Source: Propioniciclava coleopterorum (GTDB lineage Bacteria > Actinomycetota > Actinomycetes > Propionibacteriales > Propionibacteriaceae). Taken from it: a stretch of 64,000 nt of DNA. The position numbers and the translations under genes are program-made. Location: NCBI RefSeq assembly GCF_011393335.1, contig NZ_CP049865.1, positions 744,001 to 808,000 of the forward strand. Reading direction: 5' to 3'. Each line of letters starts with the position of its first letter. The first letter of the stretch is position 1. The notes beneath the pieces are model-generated. The model was not told the origin of the DNA. It saw only the letters and a program-made list of their open reading frames with translations, and searched no databases. Shown here one piece after another: positions 35,470 to 43,884 of the stretch.

Positions 35470-35997
35470 GTGGACGCGTTCCTGGGCGCCCTGCTCCTGC
35501 TCAGCTCACTCATCGTCGCCGCCTATTTCGTCGCCACGGGCGTCGGCCGCTTCGTCGGCGGACGCGCGACGGGATTCACCTCGCTCGGAGCCCCCCGCGT
35601 CTCCTTCCCGCGCTCGGCGCTGCTCGGCCTGGCCGAGATCGCCGTGGGCGCCGGCATCATCCTGGTCCCCGCCCCGGGCGGCATGCTCGCCGCCTACCTC
35701 GCCATGATCGGCTCGGTCGGCTACGCCTGGCTGGCCGTGCGCTCCTACCGCTCTGACGCCGCCGAGCGCGCCACCCGGACGCAGGCCGCGGCCACGATCG
35801 GCCTGGCCGGGCTGTCGGTGGTGGCGATCGTGGACTCCTTCGCGCTCACGCCCCCGGTCGTCCGCCTGCTCGATCCCGTCAACCTCGCCGCGCTGCTGGC
35901 CCTCGGCGCGGCCGCGGGCGGCGCCCTGTACTGGCAGCGCCGCTCCACCGCGGCCCCCCAGCGCGCCGTCGAGGCGCCCGAAGCCGTCCACTCGTGA
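35470..35997 (+). CDS. small integral membrane protein (DoxX/MauE-like topology)
   Basis: A 175-residue protein with four or five hydrophobic segments: FLGALLLLSSLIVAAYFVA, ALLGLAEIAVGAGIILV, MLAAYLAMIGSVGYAWLAV, AATIGLAGLSVVAIVDSFAL and LAALLALGAAAGGALYW. The layout recalls DoxX or MauE proteins, but no diagnostic motif is clear. GTG 35470 follows GAGGAGAG. Its stop overlaps the next gene by four bases, so it forms a two-gene operon with the GroEL-apical-like protein at 35994. Confidence 0.75.
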   Translation: MDAFLGALLLLSSLIVAAYFVATGVGRFVGGRATGFTSLGAPRVSFPRSALLGLAEIAVGAGIILVPAPGGMLAAYLAMIGSVGYAWLAVRSYRSDAAERATRTQAAATIGLAGLSVVAIVDSFALTPPVVRLLDPVNLAALLALGAAAGGALYWQRRSTAAPQRAVEAPEAVHS

Positions 35998-36614
35998 TCG
36001 TCCCGCCGGCCTGGGGGATCCCGGTCATCCTCGTCGTGGGGATCGCCGTGGTCTTCTTCGGCTGGTGGTGGGACCGGCGAGCCACGCGGATCGCGCTGGA
36101 GGGGTACACCCCGCAACCCGAGGTCGACGCCGAGCGGGCCGACGACCCGGACGCCGCCGCTCTGCTGAGCCGGCTCGAGGACGCGGTCACGGTGCCCACG
36201 GCGGCGAACCCGGCGTTCCTCACGCTGAAGCCCGGCCCCGACGGGCCGGCCGGCCCGCTCGCGGCGGTGCACCGCCCCTTGGTCCTGCTCGCGGACGCCG
36301 CCCTGTCCGACCCCGTCGCGCTCGTCCCGGCGCTGCGGCACGCCCGCGCCGAGCAGCGCCCGCTCGTCCTGGTCGCGACCGAGCTGGACGCCCGCGTCCT
36401 GGAGACCCTGGACGCCAACGCCCGCACCGGGCGGGTGACCACGCTCGCCCTGACGGCCACCCCGGAGGCGCTCGCCCGGCTCAGCGAACTGACCGCTGCG
36501 ACGCCGCTGACCGCCCAGGACTGGACCGCGGGCTGGCTGCCCGCGAACGCCTGGGGCACCGTGGACGGCTGGGTCGCCGATGCCACGCGGTCCTGGCTGC
36601 TGCTGCCCGCCTGA
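35994..36614 (+). CDS. membrane-anchored protein with GroEL apical-domain-like sequence
   Basis: A 206-residue protein with one N-terminal membrane helix (PVILVVGIAVVFFGWWW), so most of it should face one side of the membrane. From residue ~95 the order of segments parallels a GroEL apical domain: RPLVLLADAAL, ALVPALRHA, then RPLVLVATELDARVLETLDA (compare [20 protein letters not shown] in GroEL), GRVTTLALTAT, and LSELTAATPLTAQDW (compare the DMAILTGG region). The equatorial and ATP-binding parts of GroEL are absent. The parallel is by eye and therefore inference. GTG 35994 overlaps the upstream stop. Function unknown. Confidence 0.7.
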   Translation: MIVPPAWGIPVILVVGIAVVFFGWWWDRRATRIALEGYTPQPEVDAERADDPDAAALLSRLEDAVTVPTAANPAFLTLKPGPDGPAGPLAAVHRPLVLLADAALSDPVALVPALRHARAEQRPLVLVATELDARVLETLDANARTGRVTTLALTATPEALARLSELTAATPLTAQDWTAGWLPANAWGTVDGWVADATRSWLLLPA

Positions 36615-36670
36615 GGCCGCGAGGCGACCCCACCTGAGAAACTGCGCGGCCGGTCGCTCAGCCGGCAGGG

Positions 36671-36697
36671 CCGGGCGCCCGCGGCTCGGGCGCCCGG
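36671..36697 (+). terminator. terminator-like hairpin
   Basis: CCGGGCGCCCG-CGGCT-CGGGCGCCCGG, an 11-bp perfect stem with a 5-nt loop, 56 bp after the stop of the preceding operon. Confidence 0.6.
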
Positions 36698-37041
36698 CGC
36701 CCGCGGGTCGCCAGACGGTGAAACCCCTGACCACAGGCCTCAACCCTCGACCAACCCTCGAGGGAGCGCCGATCCGCGGACGGTCGGGTCGACGGGCCGG
36801 GATACACCCCGAGCGAGACCCAAACCTGCTCCGACAAGGCACGATGCCCGGCGAAGCGCCAGCGGCGCGGCTGCGTGGTCCCGGTGCCCGAACGGTTCGA
36901 TGCTTGAACTGATTCTCAGATCTGAGTTGAACCCCGCCTCCCCTCAGGTTGTACTTGCTGCACGCTCCTTCCTTCCCCGGGCGTACGACCACTGCAATAG
37001 CTTGGTCGCCCGCGGGCGACCCCTCGGGAAGGGATTTCCAC
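36698..37041 (+). other. long 5' region of the SH3b cell-wall gene
   Basis: About 344 bp with no gene. It is richer in A and T than its surroundings around 36890-36990, so a promoter is likely there. Some actinobacterial cell-wall hydrolase genes carry a c-di-AMP riboswitch; I looked for that pattern and could not recognise it. Confidence 0.4.
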
Positions 37042-38445
37042 GTGCGACGCGCGGGACGACTCAAGAGCAAGATCGCGGCCACCGCCATGGCGGTCACGAT
37101 GCTGGGCGCGAGCGGCGTGGTGTTGTCCGCCGGCGCCTGGGCCACACAGACCATGAGCGCGACGACCTGGGTGAACGTCCGCTCGGGCCCCGGGACCTCC
37201 TACGGGGTGCTCGGCGTGCTGAACCCCTCCCAGACGGTGACGTCGACCACCACGCAGGGCGGGTGGCACAAGATCACGGCGTCCAACGGCCTGACCGGCT
37301 GGGTCTACCAGACCTACCTCAAGGCCGTCGCCGGCTCCTCGGACGCCGGCTCGGGCTCCACGGGCTCGGGCTCCACCGGGTCGGGGTCGTCCGGGACGAC
37401 CACCCCCGCCGCCGGAACCGCGACCGCGATCTCCGCGGTGAACATCCGCTCGGGCCCCACGACCTCCTCGACCGTGGTCGGCGTCCTCAACAAGGGCGCC
37501 TCGATCCCGGTGACCGGCACCAAGTCGGGCGGCTGGACCGAGGTCGTCCACAACGGCGTGAACCGATGGATCTCCACGAACTACCTGACCACCGGCTCGG
37601 TGTCGACCTCGCCGGTCGCCGGTCAGGTCCGCACCACCGCGGAGCTGTACCTGCGCACGGGCGGCTCGTTGTCCTCCCCGCCGGACGGGCTGCTGCCGGC
37701 GAACTCGGTCGTGGACACCACCGGCAAGACGACCGCCGACTACACCGAGATCATCCACAAGGGCGTCAACCGCTGGATCGCCACGCGCTACACCAAGCCC
37801 GTCACCAGCGGACCCACCACCCCCGGCGTCCCGCCCGTCACGGGGACCGTCACGGTCACGGTCGGCTCGCTGTACGTCCGCGCCACCTCGGCCGCCGACG
37901 GGACGGTCGTCGCGACCGTGTACCGCGGCGCGAGCCTGCAGACCACGGGCGTCACCGAGGGTGACCGCCTGCAGATCGTCTACCAGGGCGCCGTCCGGTG
38001 GGTCTTCAAGGCCTACACCAGCGCGGGCGCCAACAACGCGGTCGACCCGGGCGACACGGTGATTCCGCCGGGGCTGACGACCTCGGGCATCTCGCAGCTG
38101 AACGGGAACGCCAAGGCCGTGTTCAACCACGTGGTCGCCACCTACCCGCAGATCCGGACGATCTACGGCTGGCGCGCGTCCTCGAACTGGTCCTCCGATC
38201 ACCCCAACGGCCGCGCGGTCGACATCATGATCGCGAACTGGTCGAGCCAGTCGAGCATCGACCTGGGCTGGGCGATCGCCAAGGACTTCGCCGCGAACGC
38301 GTCCAAGTACAACGTGAGCTACATCATCTACCGCCAGCAGCAGTACAACGCGGCCTACCCGTCGCGCGGCTGGCGGATGATGGAGGACCGCGGCAGCGCC
38401 ACCGAGAACCACATGGACCACGTCCACGTGTCGGTGAAGCCCTGA
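37042..38445 (+). CDS. secreted SH3b-repeat protein with C-terminal M15-like domain
   Basis: A 467-residue exported protein. The signal peptide (AATAMAVTMLGASGVVLSAG) ends near SAGAWA. Four SH3b repeats follow, three with the VNIRSGP/VNVRSGPGTS pattern and one degenerate (LYLRTGG, LYVRAT), separated by Ser/Gly/Thr linkers. The last ~125 residues (YGWRASSNWSSDHPNGRAVD ... HMDHVHVSV) carry the SDHxxGRAVD and HMDHVHV motifs of M15-like zinc peptidases (ARB_07466-type). A peptidoglycan-binding carboxypeptidase or cell-wall remodelling role follows. GTG 37042 has GGAAGGGA upstream. Single gene with a strong terminator behind it. Confidence 0.87.
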   Translation: MRRAGRLKSKIAATAMAVTMLGASGVVLSAGAWATQTMSATTWVNVRSGPGTSYGVLGVLNPSQTVTSTTTQGGWHKITASNGLTGWVYQTYLKAVAGSSDAGSGSTGSGSTGSGSSGTTTPAAGTATAISAVNIRSGPTTSSTVVGVLNKGASIPVTGTKSGGWTEVVHNGVNRWISTNYLTTGSVSTSPVAGQVRTTAELYLRTGGSLSSPPDGLLPANSVVDTTGKTTADYTEIIHKGVNRWIATRYTKPVTSGPTTPGVPPVTGTVTVTVGSLYVRATSAADGTVVATVYRGASLQTTGVTEGDRLQIVYQGAVRWVFKAYTSAGANNAVDPGDTVIPPGLTTSGISQLNGNAKAVFNHVVATYPQIRTIYGWRASSNWSSDHPNGRAVDIMIANWSSQSSIDLGWAIAKDFAANASKYNVSYIIYRQQQYNAAYPSRGWRMMEDRGSATENHMDHVHVSVKP

Positions 38446-38466
38446 CCGTTCGCCCGTTCTGATCGC

Positions 38467-38497
38467 GAAGGCCGTGTCCGTTTCGGACGCGGCCTTC
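38467..38497 (+). terminator. intrinsic terminator hairpin
   Basis: GAAGGCCGTGTCCG-TTT-CGGACGCGGCCTTC: a 14-nt arm pair with one mismatch and a small loop, 22 bp after the SH3b protein gene. Confidence 0.75.
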
Positions 38498-38528
38498 CGC
38501 GTTCCCGCGCCGGTCGAGCGCGCCCCCG

Positions 38529-39017
38529 CTACCGGGACGCGCGCAGGTCCTCCACGAGGCGGGGCGTGCGCCATCGTGTGACCTTGGTGGGCCACGAGCG
38601 CCACGGGTAGGCGAGCCGCACGACGTAGTAGTTGAGGTACTCGACCACCCCGAAGAGCCAGACCGCCACGACGAGGGCCGCGCCGAGCGGGTCCGTCGGC
38701 AGCCACAGCACCGCGGCGACCAGGCCCGCCAGCAACAGCACGGGGTTCAGCAGGCGGAACGTCCGATAGACCGCCGCGACCGGGGCGGGCATGGTGCCGC
38801 CCAGCCAGGCGCGGGCCGCCAACCAGTACACCCCGGCCTGCACGAGGATCAGCAGCAGCGGGACCAGCGCCGCCCAGAGCCCCGCCCGGCCGTGCGGCCC
38901 CCCGAACAGGCCCAGGGGCGCCACGGCTGCGGCGCCGCCGAAGATCGCGGCGGCCGTCAGTTCGCCCGCGCCCAGGCTCGTGTAGCGGCGTCGGAGCCGC
39001 GCGTGTTCGTCGCTCAG
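38529..39017 (-). CDS. integral membrane protein, unknown function, probable CTG start
   Basis: A small membrane protein with about four hydrophobic segments (LWAALVPLLLILVQAGVYWL, LLNPVLLLAGLVAAVLWL, ALVVAVWLFGVVEYLNYYVV). ELNYYVVRLAY-like spacing and a basic C-terminus (TKVTRWRTPRLVEDLRASR) are notable. The first conventional start is GTG 38924 (131 residues), which begins inside a hydrophobic stretch. The frame is open 31 codons further to CTG 39017, five bases after GGGAGG, giving the plausible N-terminus LSDEHARLRRRYTSLGAGEL. I favour the CTG start with moderate confidence. No family is recognised. Confidence 0.65.
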   Translation of the reverse strand: MSDEHARLRRRYTSLGAGELTAAAIFGGAAAVAPLGLFGGPHGRAGLWAALVPLLLILVQAGVYWLAARAWLGGTMPAPVAAVYRTFRLLNPVLLLAGLVAAVLWLPTDPLGAALVVAVWLFGVVEYLNYYVVRLAYPWRSWPTKVTRWRTPRLVEDLRASR

Positions 39018-39074
39018 GTCGTCCTCCCGGGGGTCACCGTCAGGCTAGCCTCCCGGGAGGGGCGAGCGGGTCGG

Positions 39075-39626
39075 TCAGGGCTGAGCGGGCGCCAACGAGG
39101 ACGCGAACGCCTCCAGCGCCTCGTAGGCCAGATCGCCGCTCACGATGGTGACCGCGTCGCCGCGCAGGACCAGCGAGCGGGTGCGGTCGTCCTCGGACAC
39201 GTAGCGTTGCCAGGCGACGCCCGCCACGTTCGAGTCGCCGTCGGGCCGGCCGTCGCGGGTGACCTGCTGCACGAACAACTCCTGCGAGGCGTCCCGCTGG
39301 TCCAGGCCGATGTAGATCTGGCCGGGCGTGAGCATCCCGAGCTGCCACGTGTCCCCGGCCGCCGGCTCGCCGTTCAGGCCGGGTCGGCCCTCGGCCGTCC
39401 AGCGGGCGCGGGTGGCGACCCAGCCGTCCGGCAGGTTCTGCGGCACGAGCACCGGGTAGGACGCCTCCGCGGCGGCCTGCCTTGCGACCGGCTGGTAGTC
39501 GATCGGCTGGATGGGGGCCTCGGGCGTGCGCGTGAAGAACGCCACGACGAGCAGGATGGGCACCATCAGCACGGCCATCGCCACGATCATCTGGATCACG
39601 GTCGAGTTGCGCTGCGGTCGGGCCAT
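39075..39626 (-). CDS. DUF4245-type membrane-anchored protein
   Basis: A 183-residue protein with one N-terminal membrane helix (VIQMIVAMAVLMVPILLVVAFF) and an extracytoplasmic domain with YPVLVPQNLPDGWVATRARW, FVQQVTRDG and a C-terminal SLVLRGDAVTIVSGDLAYEA, the pattern of actinobacterial DUF4245. ATG 39626 follows GGGAGGAT. The family has no known function. Immediately upstream lies the 0.75-kb repeat field at 39711-40455, so its promoter must lie in or next to those repeats. Confidence 0.82.
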   Translation of the reverse strand: MARPQRNSTVIQMIVAMAVLMVPILLVVAFFTRTPEAPIQPIDYQPVARQAAAEASYPVLVPQNLPDGWVATRARWTAEGRPGLNGEPAAGDTWQLGMLTPGQIYIGLDQRDASQELFVQQVTRDGRPDGDSNVAGVAWQRYVSEDDRTRSLVLRGDAVTIVSGDLAYEALEAFASSLAPAQP

Positions 39627-39948
39627 GCCCGCGATCCTCCCAGACCACGCAAGCCGCCCCGACCAGCGCACCCCCGCCGGACGCCACGGGCGCCGCCGAC
39701 CCCGCTCAGGACGAGCCGCCCCCGTTCGAGACGAACCGCCCCCGCTTCCGACGAACCGCCCCCGCTTGCGACGAGCCGCCCCCGCTTGCGACGAACCGCC
39801 CCCCTTCGCGACGAACCGCCCCCGCTTGCGACGAACCGCCCCCCTTCGCGACGAACCGCCCCCGTTCGCGACGAACCGCCCCCTCTTGTGACGAGCCGCT
39901 CCCGTTCGCGACGAACCGCCCCCGCTTGTGACGAGTCGCCCCCTTTCG

Positions 39949-39985
39949 GCGCAGACGCCCCCGTAGGAAAGGGGGCATCTGGCGC
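39949..39985. repeat. long hairpin, copy 1
   Basis: GCGCAGACGCCCCC, loop GTAGGAAA, GGGGGCATCTGGCGC: a 14-bp stem with one bulge and one G-T pair. The same stem is found at 40137 and 40384. Confidence 0.85.
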
Positions 39986-40136
39986 AAAAGGGGGCGACAA
40001 GCACGTGGACGAGCGCCAGGTGCCCCGATGGGGGGCCCGCCAGACAGAGGCGATGGCACAAGGAACTCGCCGTTCCGTGGGAACCACCCCCAGTTGTGAC
40101 GAACCGCCCCCGCTTGCGACGAGTCGCCCCCTTTCG

Positions 40137-40173
40137 GCGCAGACGCCCCCGTAGGAAAGGGGGCATCTGGCGC
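40137..40173. repeat. long hairpin, copy 2
   Basis: Identical in stem and loop to copy 1, 188 bp downstream. The following ~110 bp is also shared with copy 1 with scattered changes. Confidence 0.85.
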
Positions 40174-40383
40174 AAAAGGGGCGGCAAGCACGTGGACGAG
40201 CGCCAGGTGCCCTGATGGAGGGCCAGCCACACAGGGGCGATGGCACGAAGGAACTCGCCGCCCGGTGGGAACCGCCCCCACTCGACGCGAGACGCCCCCG
40301 CTTGTCCGAGCCACCCCCACTTGCGACGAGCCACCCCCGCTCGCGACGAACCGCCCCCGCTTGCGACCAACCGCCCCCTCTCA

Positions 40384-40420
40384 GCCCAGACGCCCCCGCA
40401 GGAAAGGGGGCATCTGGCGC
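40384..40420. repeat. long hairpin, copy 3
   Basis: Same element with GCCCAGACGCCCCC as left arm and loop GCAGGAAA. The shared downstream sequence stops at about 40455, so this unit is truncated. Confidence 0.8.
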
Positions 40421-40486
40421 AAAAGGGGGCGGCAAGCAGGTGGCGAGCGCCAGGCGCCCCGGCCACGCCCCGCTGCGAGCCGAGCG

Positions 40487-41818
40487 TCACCAGGCGGTGT
40501 CCTCCAGCATGTCGGTGACCAGGGCGGCGATCGGCGAGCGCTCCGAGCGGGTGAGCGTGACGTGGGCGAACAGCGGGTTGCCCTTGAGCTTCTCCACGAC
40601 CGCGGCGACCCCGTCGTGCCGGCCGACGCGCAGGTTGTCGCGCTGCGCGACGTCGTGGGTCAGTACGACCTTGCTGGCCTGCCCCATCCGCGACAGCACG
40701 GTCAGCAGCACGTTGCGCTCCAGCGACTGCGCCTCGTCGACGATCACGTAGGCCCGGTGCAGCGACCGGCCGCGGATGTGGGTGAGGGGCAGCACCTCGA
40801 TCAGCCCGCGGGCGACCACCTCGTCCAGCACCGTCTTGTGGACGATCGAGCCGAGCGTGTCGTACACCGCCTGCCCCCAGGGCGCCATCTTCTCGTGCTC
40901 GGTGCCGGGCAGGAACCCGAGTTCCTGGCCGCCCACGGCGTACAGCGGCCGGAACACGATCACCTTGTCGTGCTGGCGTCGCTCCATCACCGCCTCCAGC
41001 CCCGCGGCGAGCGCGAGTGCCGACTTGCCGGTGCCGGCCTTGCCGCCCAGCGACACGATCCCGACCGACGCGTCGGTGAGCAGGTCCAGCCCGACGCGCT
41101 GCTCCGCCGAGCGGCCCCGGAGCCCGAACACGTCCCGCTCGGAGTGGATCAGGTGGAGCCGCCCGTCCGGACGCAGCCGCGCCAGCGCCGAGGACGCCCC
41201 CGCGCGCGCCACCACGCCGGCGTGCACCGGCGCGTCCAGCGGCGCCGTGACCGAGCCCTGGTCGTAGAGCTCGTCGAGCACGGACGCCGACACCTCGGCC
41301 TCGACCAGCCCCGTCCATCCGGTGTCGGCCGGGATCTCGTGGCGGTACTCCTCGGCCAGCACTCCGACCGCTGCGGCCTTGATCCGCAGCGGCAGGTCCT
41401 TGCTCACCAGCACGACGTCGCGGCCCTCGTGGGCGAAGTTCGCCGCCACGGCCAGGATGCGGGAGTCGTTGTCACCCAGCCGGAAGCCGACCGGCAGGAC
41501 GCCCGGGTCGGTGTGGTTCAGTTCGACGTGCAGGCGGCCGCCCGCGTCGTTGATCGCCACCGGCTGGTCGAGGCGGCCGTAGCTCGCGCGCACGTCGTCG
41601 AGGAAGCGCAGCGCCTTGCGGGCGAAGAACCCCAACTCCGGGTGGTGCCGCTTGGCCTCGAGTTCGGTGACGACGACCAGCGGCACGATGACCTCGTGCT
41701 CGGCGAAATGCAGCAGCGCGTTGGGATCGGACAGCAGCACCGAGGTGTCGATCACGTAGCTGCGCACCCGCACGGCGGTGCGGTGGTGGAGGTCGGGGCT
41801 GATGGCGGGCTGGGTCAC
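40487..41818 (-). CDS. PIN-PhoH fusion ATPase (PhoH2-like)
   Basis: A 443-residue cytoplasmic protein. The N-terminal PIN RNase domain (residues ~15-150) shows [23 protein letters not shown] and [13 protein letters not shown] with the acidic metal ligands. The PhoH ATPase follows from ~225, with Walker [13 protein letters not shown] and Walker [17 protein letters not shown]-PhoH proteins are RNA helicase/RNases, sometimes acting in toxin-antitoxin form. GTG 41818 (AAGGGA upstream) is preferred; an ATG at 41884 is open but adds a poorly conserved tail. No antitoxin-like small gene lies upstream. Downstream is the repeat field. Confidence 0.9.
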   Translation of the reverse strand: MTQPAISPDLHHRTAVRVRSYVIDTSVLLSDPNALLHFAEHEVIVPLVVVTELEAKRHHPELGFFARKALRFLDDVRASYGRLDQPVAINDAGGRLHVELNHTDPGVLPVGFRLGDNDSRILAVAANFAHEGRDVVLVSKDLPLRIKAAAVGVLAEEYRHEIPADTGWTGLVEAEVSASVLDELYDQGSVTAPLDAPVHAGVVARAGASSALARLRPDGRLHLIHSERDVFGLRGRSAEQRVGLDLLTDASVGIVSLGGKAGTGKSALALAAGLEAVMERRQHDKVIVFRPLYAVGGQELGFLPGTEHEKMAPWGQAVYDTLGSIVHKTVLDEVVARGLIEVLPLTHIRGRSLHRAYVIVDEAQSLERNVLLTVLSRMGQASKVVLTHDVAQRDNLRVGRHDGVAAVVEKLKGNPLFAHVTLTRSERSPIAALVTDMLEDTAW

Positions 41819-42135
41819 GTCGGTCCCTTCGTCGGGGCCGAGACGGACGCTCCGCTCGGCCACGGATCGTTCAGCCGAGAGCATCCCGTCGGGGAAGGAG
41901 TCGCATGGAGTCCTCTCGAGGGCGCCCTTCGGGGGCGTCCTGCTCCGACGGTAAGTCGCGCCGCGCGGTTTCCGCGGAGAACACGCCCATGCGTCACCGG
42001 AAGTTCATGTCCGCGAGCCCCGAGGCGACCCACCGGCACCCGTGCCACCGGTTGGCTCCACCCGCCCGGCGCCGCGCCCCGACAACCGCGCGGCGACCGG
42101 CCCATCCGCGGGCGCGGATACCTACGCTGGCGGCC
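41819..42135. other. divergent intergenic region phoH / GH20
   Basis: 317 bp. It contains a hairpin-forming GGGCGCCC-TTC-GGGGGCG at about 41922-41938 and the -10 TACGCT (42123-42128) of the leaderless GH20 gene. No credible gene. Confidence 0.45.
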
Positions 42136-43731
42136 ATGACCGGGCTCACAGATCCCCTCGACCGTGTCCACGCGCTCGTCCCGACGCCGGGCAGCCTCGA
42201 CGCCTCGGGGGAGGTCACCGAACTGCCGACACCCCTGACCGTGAGCGGCCCGGCCGACTGGGCCACGGACGCCGTCGCCCGGCTGTCCGGACTGGGCGCC
42301 GTCCCGGCGGCCGCCGACGGCGTCCTCGCCCTGACGGCCGACGACGCGCTTCCGGCCGGGGGCTACCGCCTCGAGGTGGGCGAGGGCCGCGTCGCGCTGG
42401 CCGCGTCCGACGCCGGCGGGGCGGCGTCCGGGATCAGCACCCTGCAGCAGTTGCTCGACCCGCGCCTCGCCCTGCCGGCGGCACCCGGCGTGCCGCGCAC
42501 TCTCGCGCGCTGCACGATCGTCGACGCACCCGCTTACCCGTGGCGCGGGGCCCACGTGGACGTCGCGCGGCACTTCTTCCCGATCGCGTGGCTGTTCGGC
42601 TTCGTCGACACGATCGCCGCGCACAAGCTCAACGTGTTCCACCTCCACCTGACCGACGACCAGGGCTGGCGCTTCGAGGTGCCCGGCCACCCGCGCCTGA
42701 CGCAGGTCGGGTCGCACCGGCCCGGCACCCGGTTCCCCACGCTCCCCCGCCACGACGGCGTCCCGCACGGCGGGTTCTACACCACCGATCAGTTGCGCGC
42801 CCTGGTCGAGTACGCCCGACAGCGCGGCATCACCGTCGTGCCGGAGATCGACGTCCCCGGCCACGTCCGCGCCCTGCTCGCGGCCTACCCCGAATACGGC
42901 TGGGGCGAGAGCCTGGGCGTGTCCACCGAGATGGGCATCCACCCCGAAGTGCTGTGGCCCGACGAGAAGGCGCTCGCCCTCGTGGAGGACATCTTCGCCG
43001 CCCTGCTCGACGTCTTCGACTCCCCGATCATCCACATCGGCGGCGACGAGTGCCCCACCGACCAGTGGCGCGACAACCCCGCCGCGGACGCCCTCGTCGC
43101 CGAGTACGGCCTCGACGGCGTCCACCAACTCCAGCGCTGGTTCACGCTTCGGCTGGTGAGCTGGCTCGCCGAGCGGGGCCGCCGCGTCATCGGCTGGGAC
43201 GAGATCCTCGACGGCGGCGATGTCCCGGGCGCGATCGTCATGAGCTGGCGGGGCAGCGAACCCGGACGCCGCGCGCTCGCGGCCGGACACGCGGTCGTGA
43301 TGGCACCGGCCCCGACCCTGTACTTCGACTACCTGCCCTCCGACGACCCCGACGAGCCGTTCGCCCGGCGTCCGGTGGTGACCTGGCAGGACGTGGCCTC
43401 CTACGACCCGGCGGCCGGCATCCCCGAGGCCGAGCGCGGCGGCCTGCTGGGGCTGCAGGGCCAGATCTGGACCGAGTTCCTCGCCACCACCCCGGAGGTG
43501 GAGTACCTGGTGTGGCCGCGGCTCGCCGCGGTGGCGCAGGTGGGCTGGTCGGGTCCCGCCGACCCGGACGCCTTCGAGCCGGTGCTGGCCGCCCACCTGG
43601 CCCGGCTGGACGCGCGCGGCGTCAACCACCGGCCGCTGTCGGGCCCGCTGCCGTGGCAGCGCGGCGGCACCGGTGCCCGCCGGCTGGTGGAGTGGACTCC
43701 GGAGGACTACTACGCCATCAAGGAGGACTGA
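42136..43731 (+). CDS. GH20 beta-N-acetylhexosaminidase
   Basis: A 531-residue cytoplasmic enzyme (no signal peptide). The N-terminal GH20b domain runs to ~130, then the TIM barrel: HVDVARHFFPIAWLFGFVDT, LTDDQGWRFEV, PEIDVPGHVRALLA, and the catalytic D-E pair in IIHIGGDECP; VIGWDEIL, MSWRG and LQGQIWTE shape the acetamido pocket. These enzymes remove terminal GlcNAc/GalNAc by substrate-assisted catalysis. ATG 42136 looks leaderless (TACGCT seven bases upstream). Its cytoplasmic location suggests it acts on imported chito- or host-glycan oligosaccharides, perhaps linked to the PTS at 4359. Confidence 0.92.
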   Translation: MTGLTDPLDRVHALVPTPGSLDASGEVTELPTPLTVSGPADWATDAVARLSGLGAVPAAADGVLALTADDALPAGGYRLEVGEGRVALAASDAGGAASGISTLQQLLDPRLALPAAPGVPRTLARCTIVDAPAYPWRGAHVDVARHFFPIAWLFGFVDTIAAHKLNVFHLHLTDDQGWRFEVPGHPRLTQVGSHRPGTRFPTLPRHDGVPHGGFYTTDQLRALVEYARQRGITVVPEIDVPGHVRALLAAYPEYGWGESLGVSTEMGIHPEVLWPDEKALALVEDIFAALLDVFDSPIIHIGGDECPTDQWRDNPAADALVAEYGLDGVHQLQRWFTLRLVSWLAERGRRVIGWDEILDGGDVPGAIVMSWRGSEPGRRALAAGHAVVMAPAPTLYFDYLPSDDPDEPFARRPVVTWQDVASYDPAAGIPEAERGGLLGLQGQIWTEFLATTPEVEYLVWPRLAAVAQVGWSGPADPDAFEPVLAAHLARLDARGVNHRPLSGPLPWQRGGTGARRLVEWTPEDYYAIKED

Positions 43732-43847
43732 TCACCGGGTGAGGGTTCCCCAGGGGCATCATCCCCGGCCGTCAGCGCCGTTTCGACCCGGAAGCGGCGC
43801 CGTTCGGCCAGACTGCCCCGCCGACCGGTGACAACATCCGGCAGGGC

Positions 43848-43878
43848 TTGACCGGAGGCTTCGGCGGCCCACTAGCGT
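43848..43878 (+). promoter_or_regulatory. leaderless promoter of GH31 gene
   Basis: TTGACC (43848-43853) and TAGCGT (43873-43878), spaced by 19 bp; the -10 ends exactly 6 nt before the ATG. Confidence 0.6.
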
Positions 43879-43884
43879 CGGACC

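Larger units (their letters stand above)
39711..40455. repeat. non-coding field of 20-bp direct repeats and three long hairpin units
   Basis: Twelve copies of a 20-bp unit (consensus ACGAACCGCCCCCGCTTGCG) run in exact register from 39711 to 39950; two more lie at 40099-40138 and about six at 40266-40385. Between them are three copies of a second unit, each beginning with a hairpin (39949, 40137, 40384) and continuing with shared sequence containing CACGTGGACGAGCGCCAGG and GGAACTCGCCG. Because 20 is not a multiple of three, all frames stay open with 20-residue periodic peptides; this is an artefact, not coding. The minus strand presents GGGGGCGG every 20 bp. It fills the 860-bp gap between phoH and DUF4245 (both minus). 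Not CRISPR: there are no unique spacers. Confidence 0.92.

Noticed and set aside
36698-37041. c-di-AMP (ydaO) riboswitch upstream of the SH3b cell-wall gene
   Set aside because: This riboswitch often precedes actinobacterial cell-wall hydrolases, but I could not find its conserved sequence blocks in this stretch.
39500-40450. Long proline/arginine- or glycine/serine-rich reading frames across the repeat field on both strands
   Set aside because: They are by-products of 20-bp repeats free of stop codons. All three frames stay open with the same 20-residue period, there is no ribosome site or family resemblance, and they cross the hairpins.
39711-40455. CRISPR array
   Set aside because: The repeats are contiguous direct repeats with no unique spacers, and no cas genes are present.
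41818-41884. Extension of PIN-PhoH to ATG 41884
   Set aside because: The added 22 residues are not typical of the family, and the GTG at 41818 has a better placed AAGGGA site.
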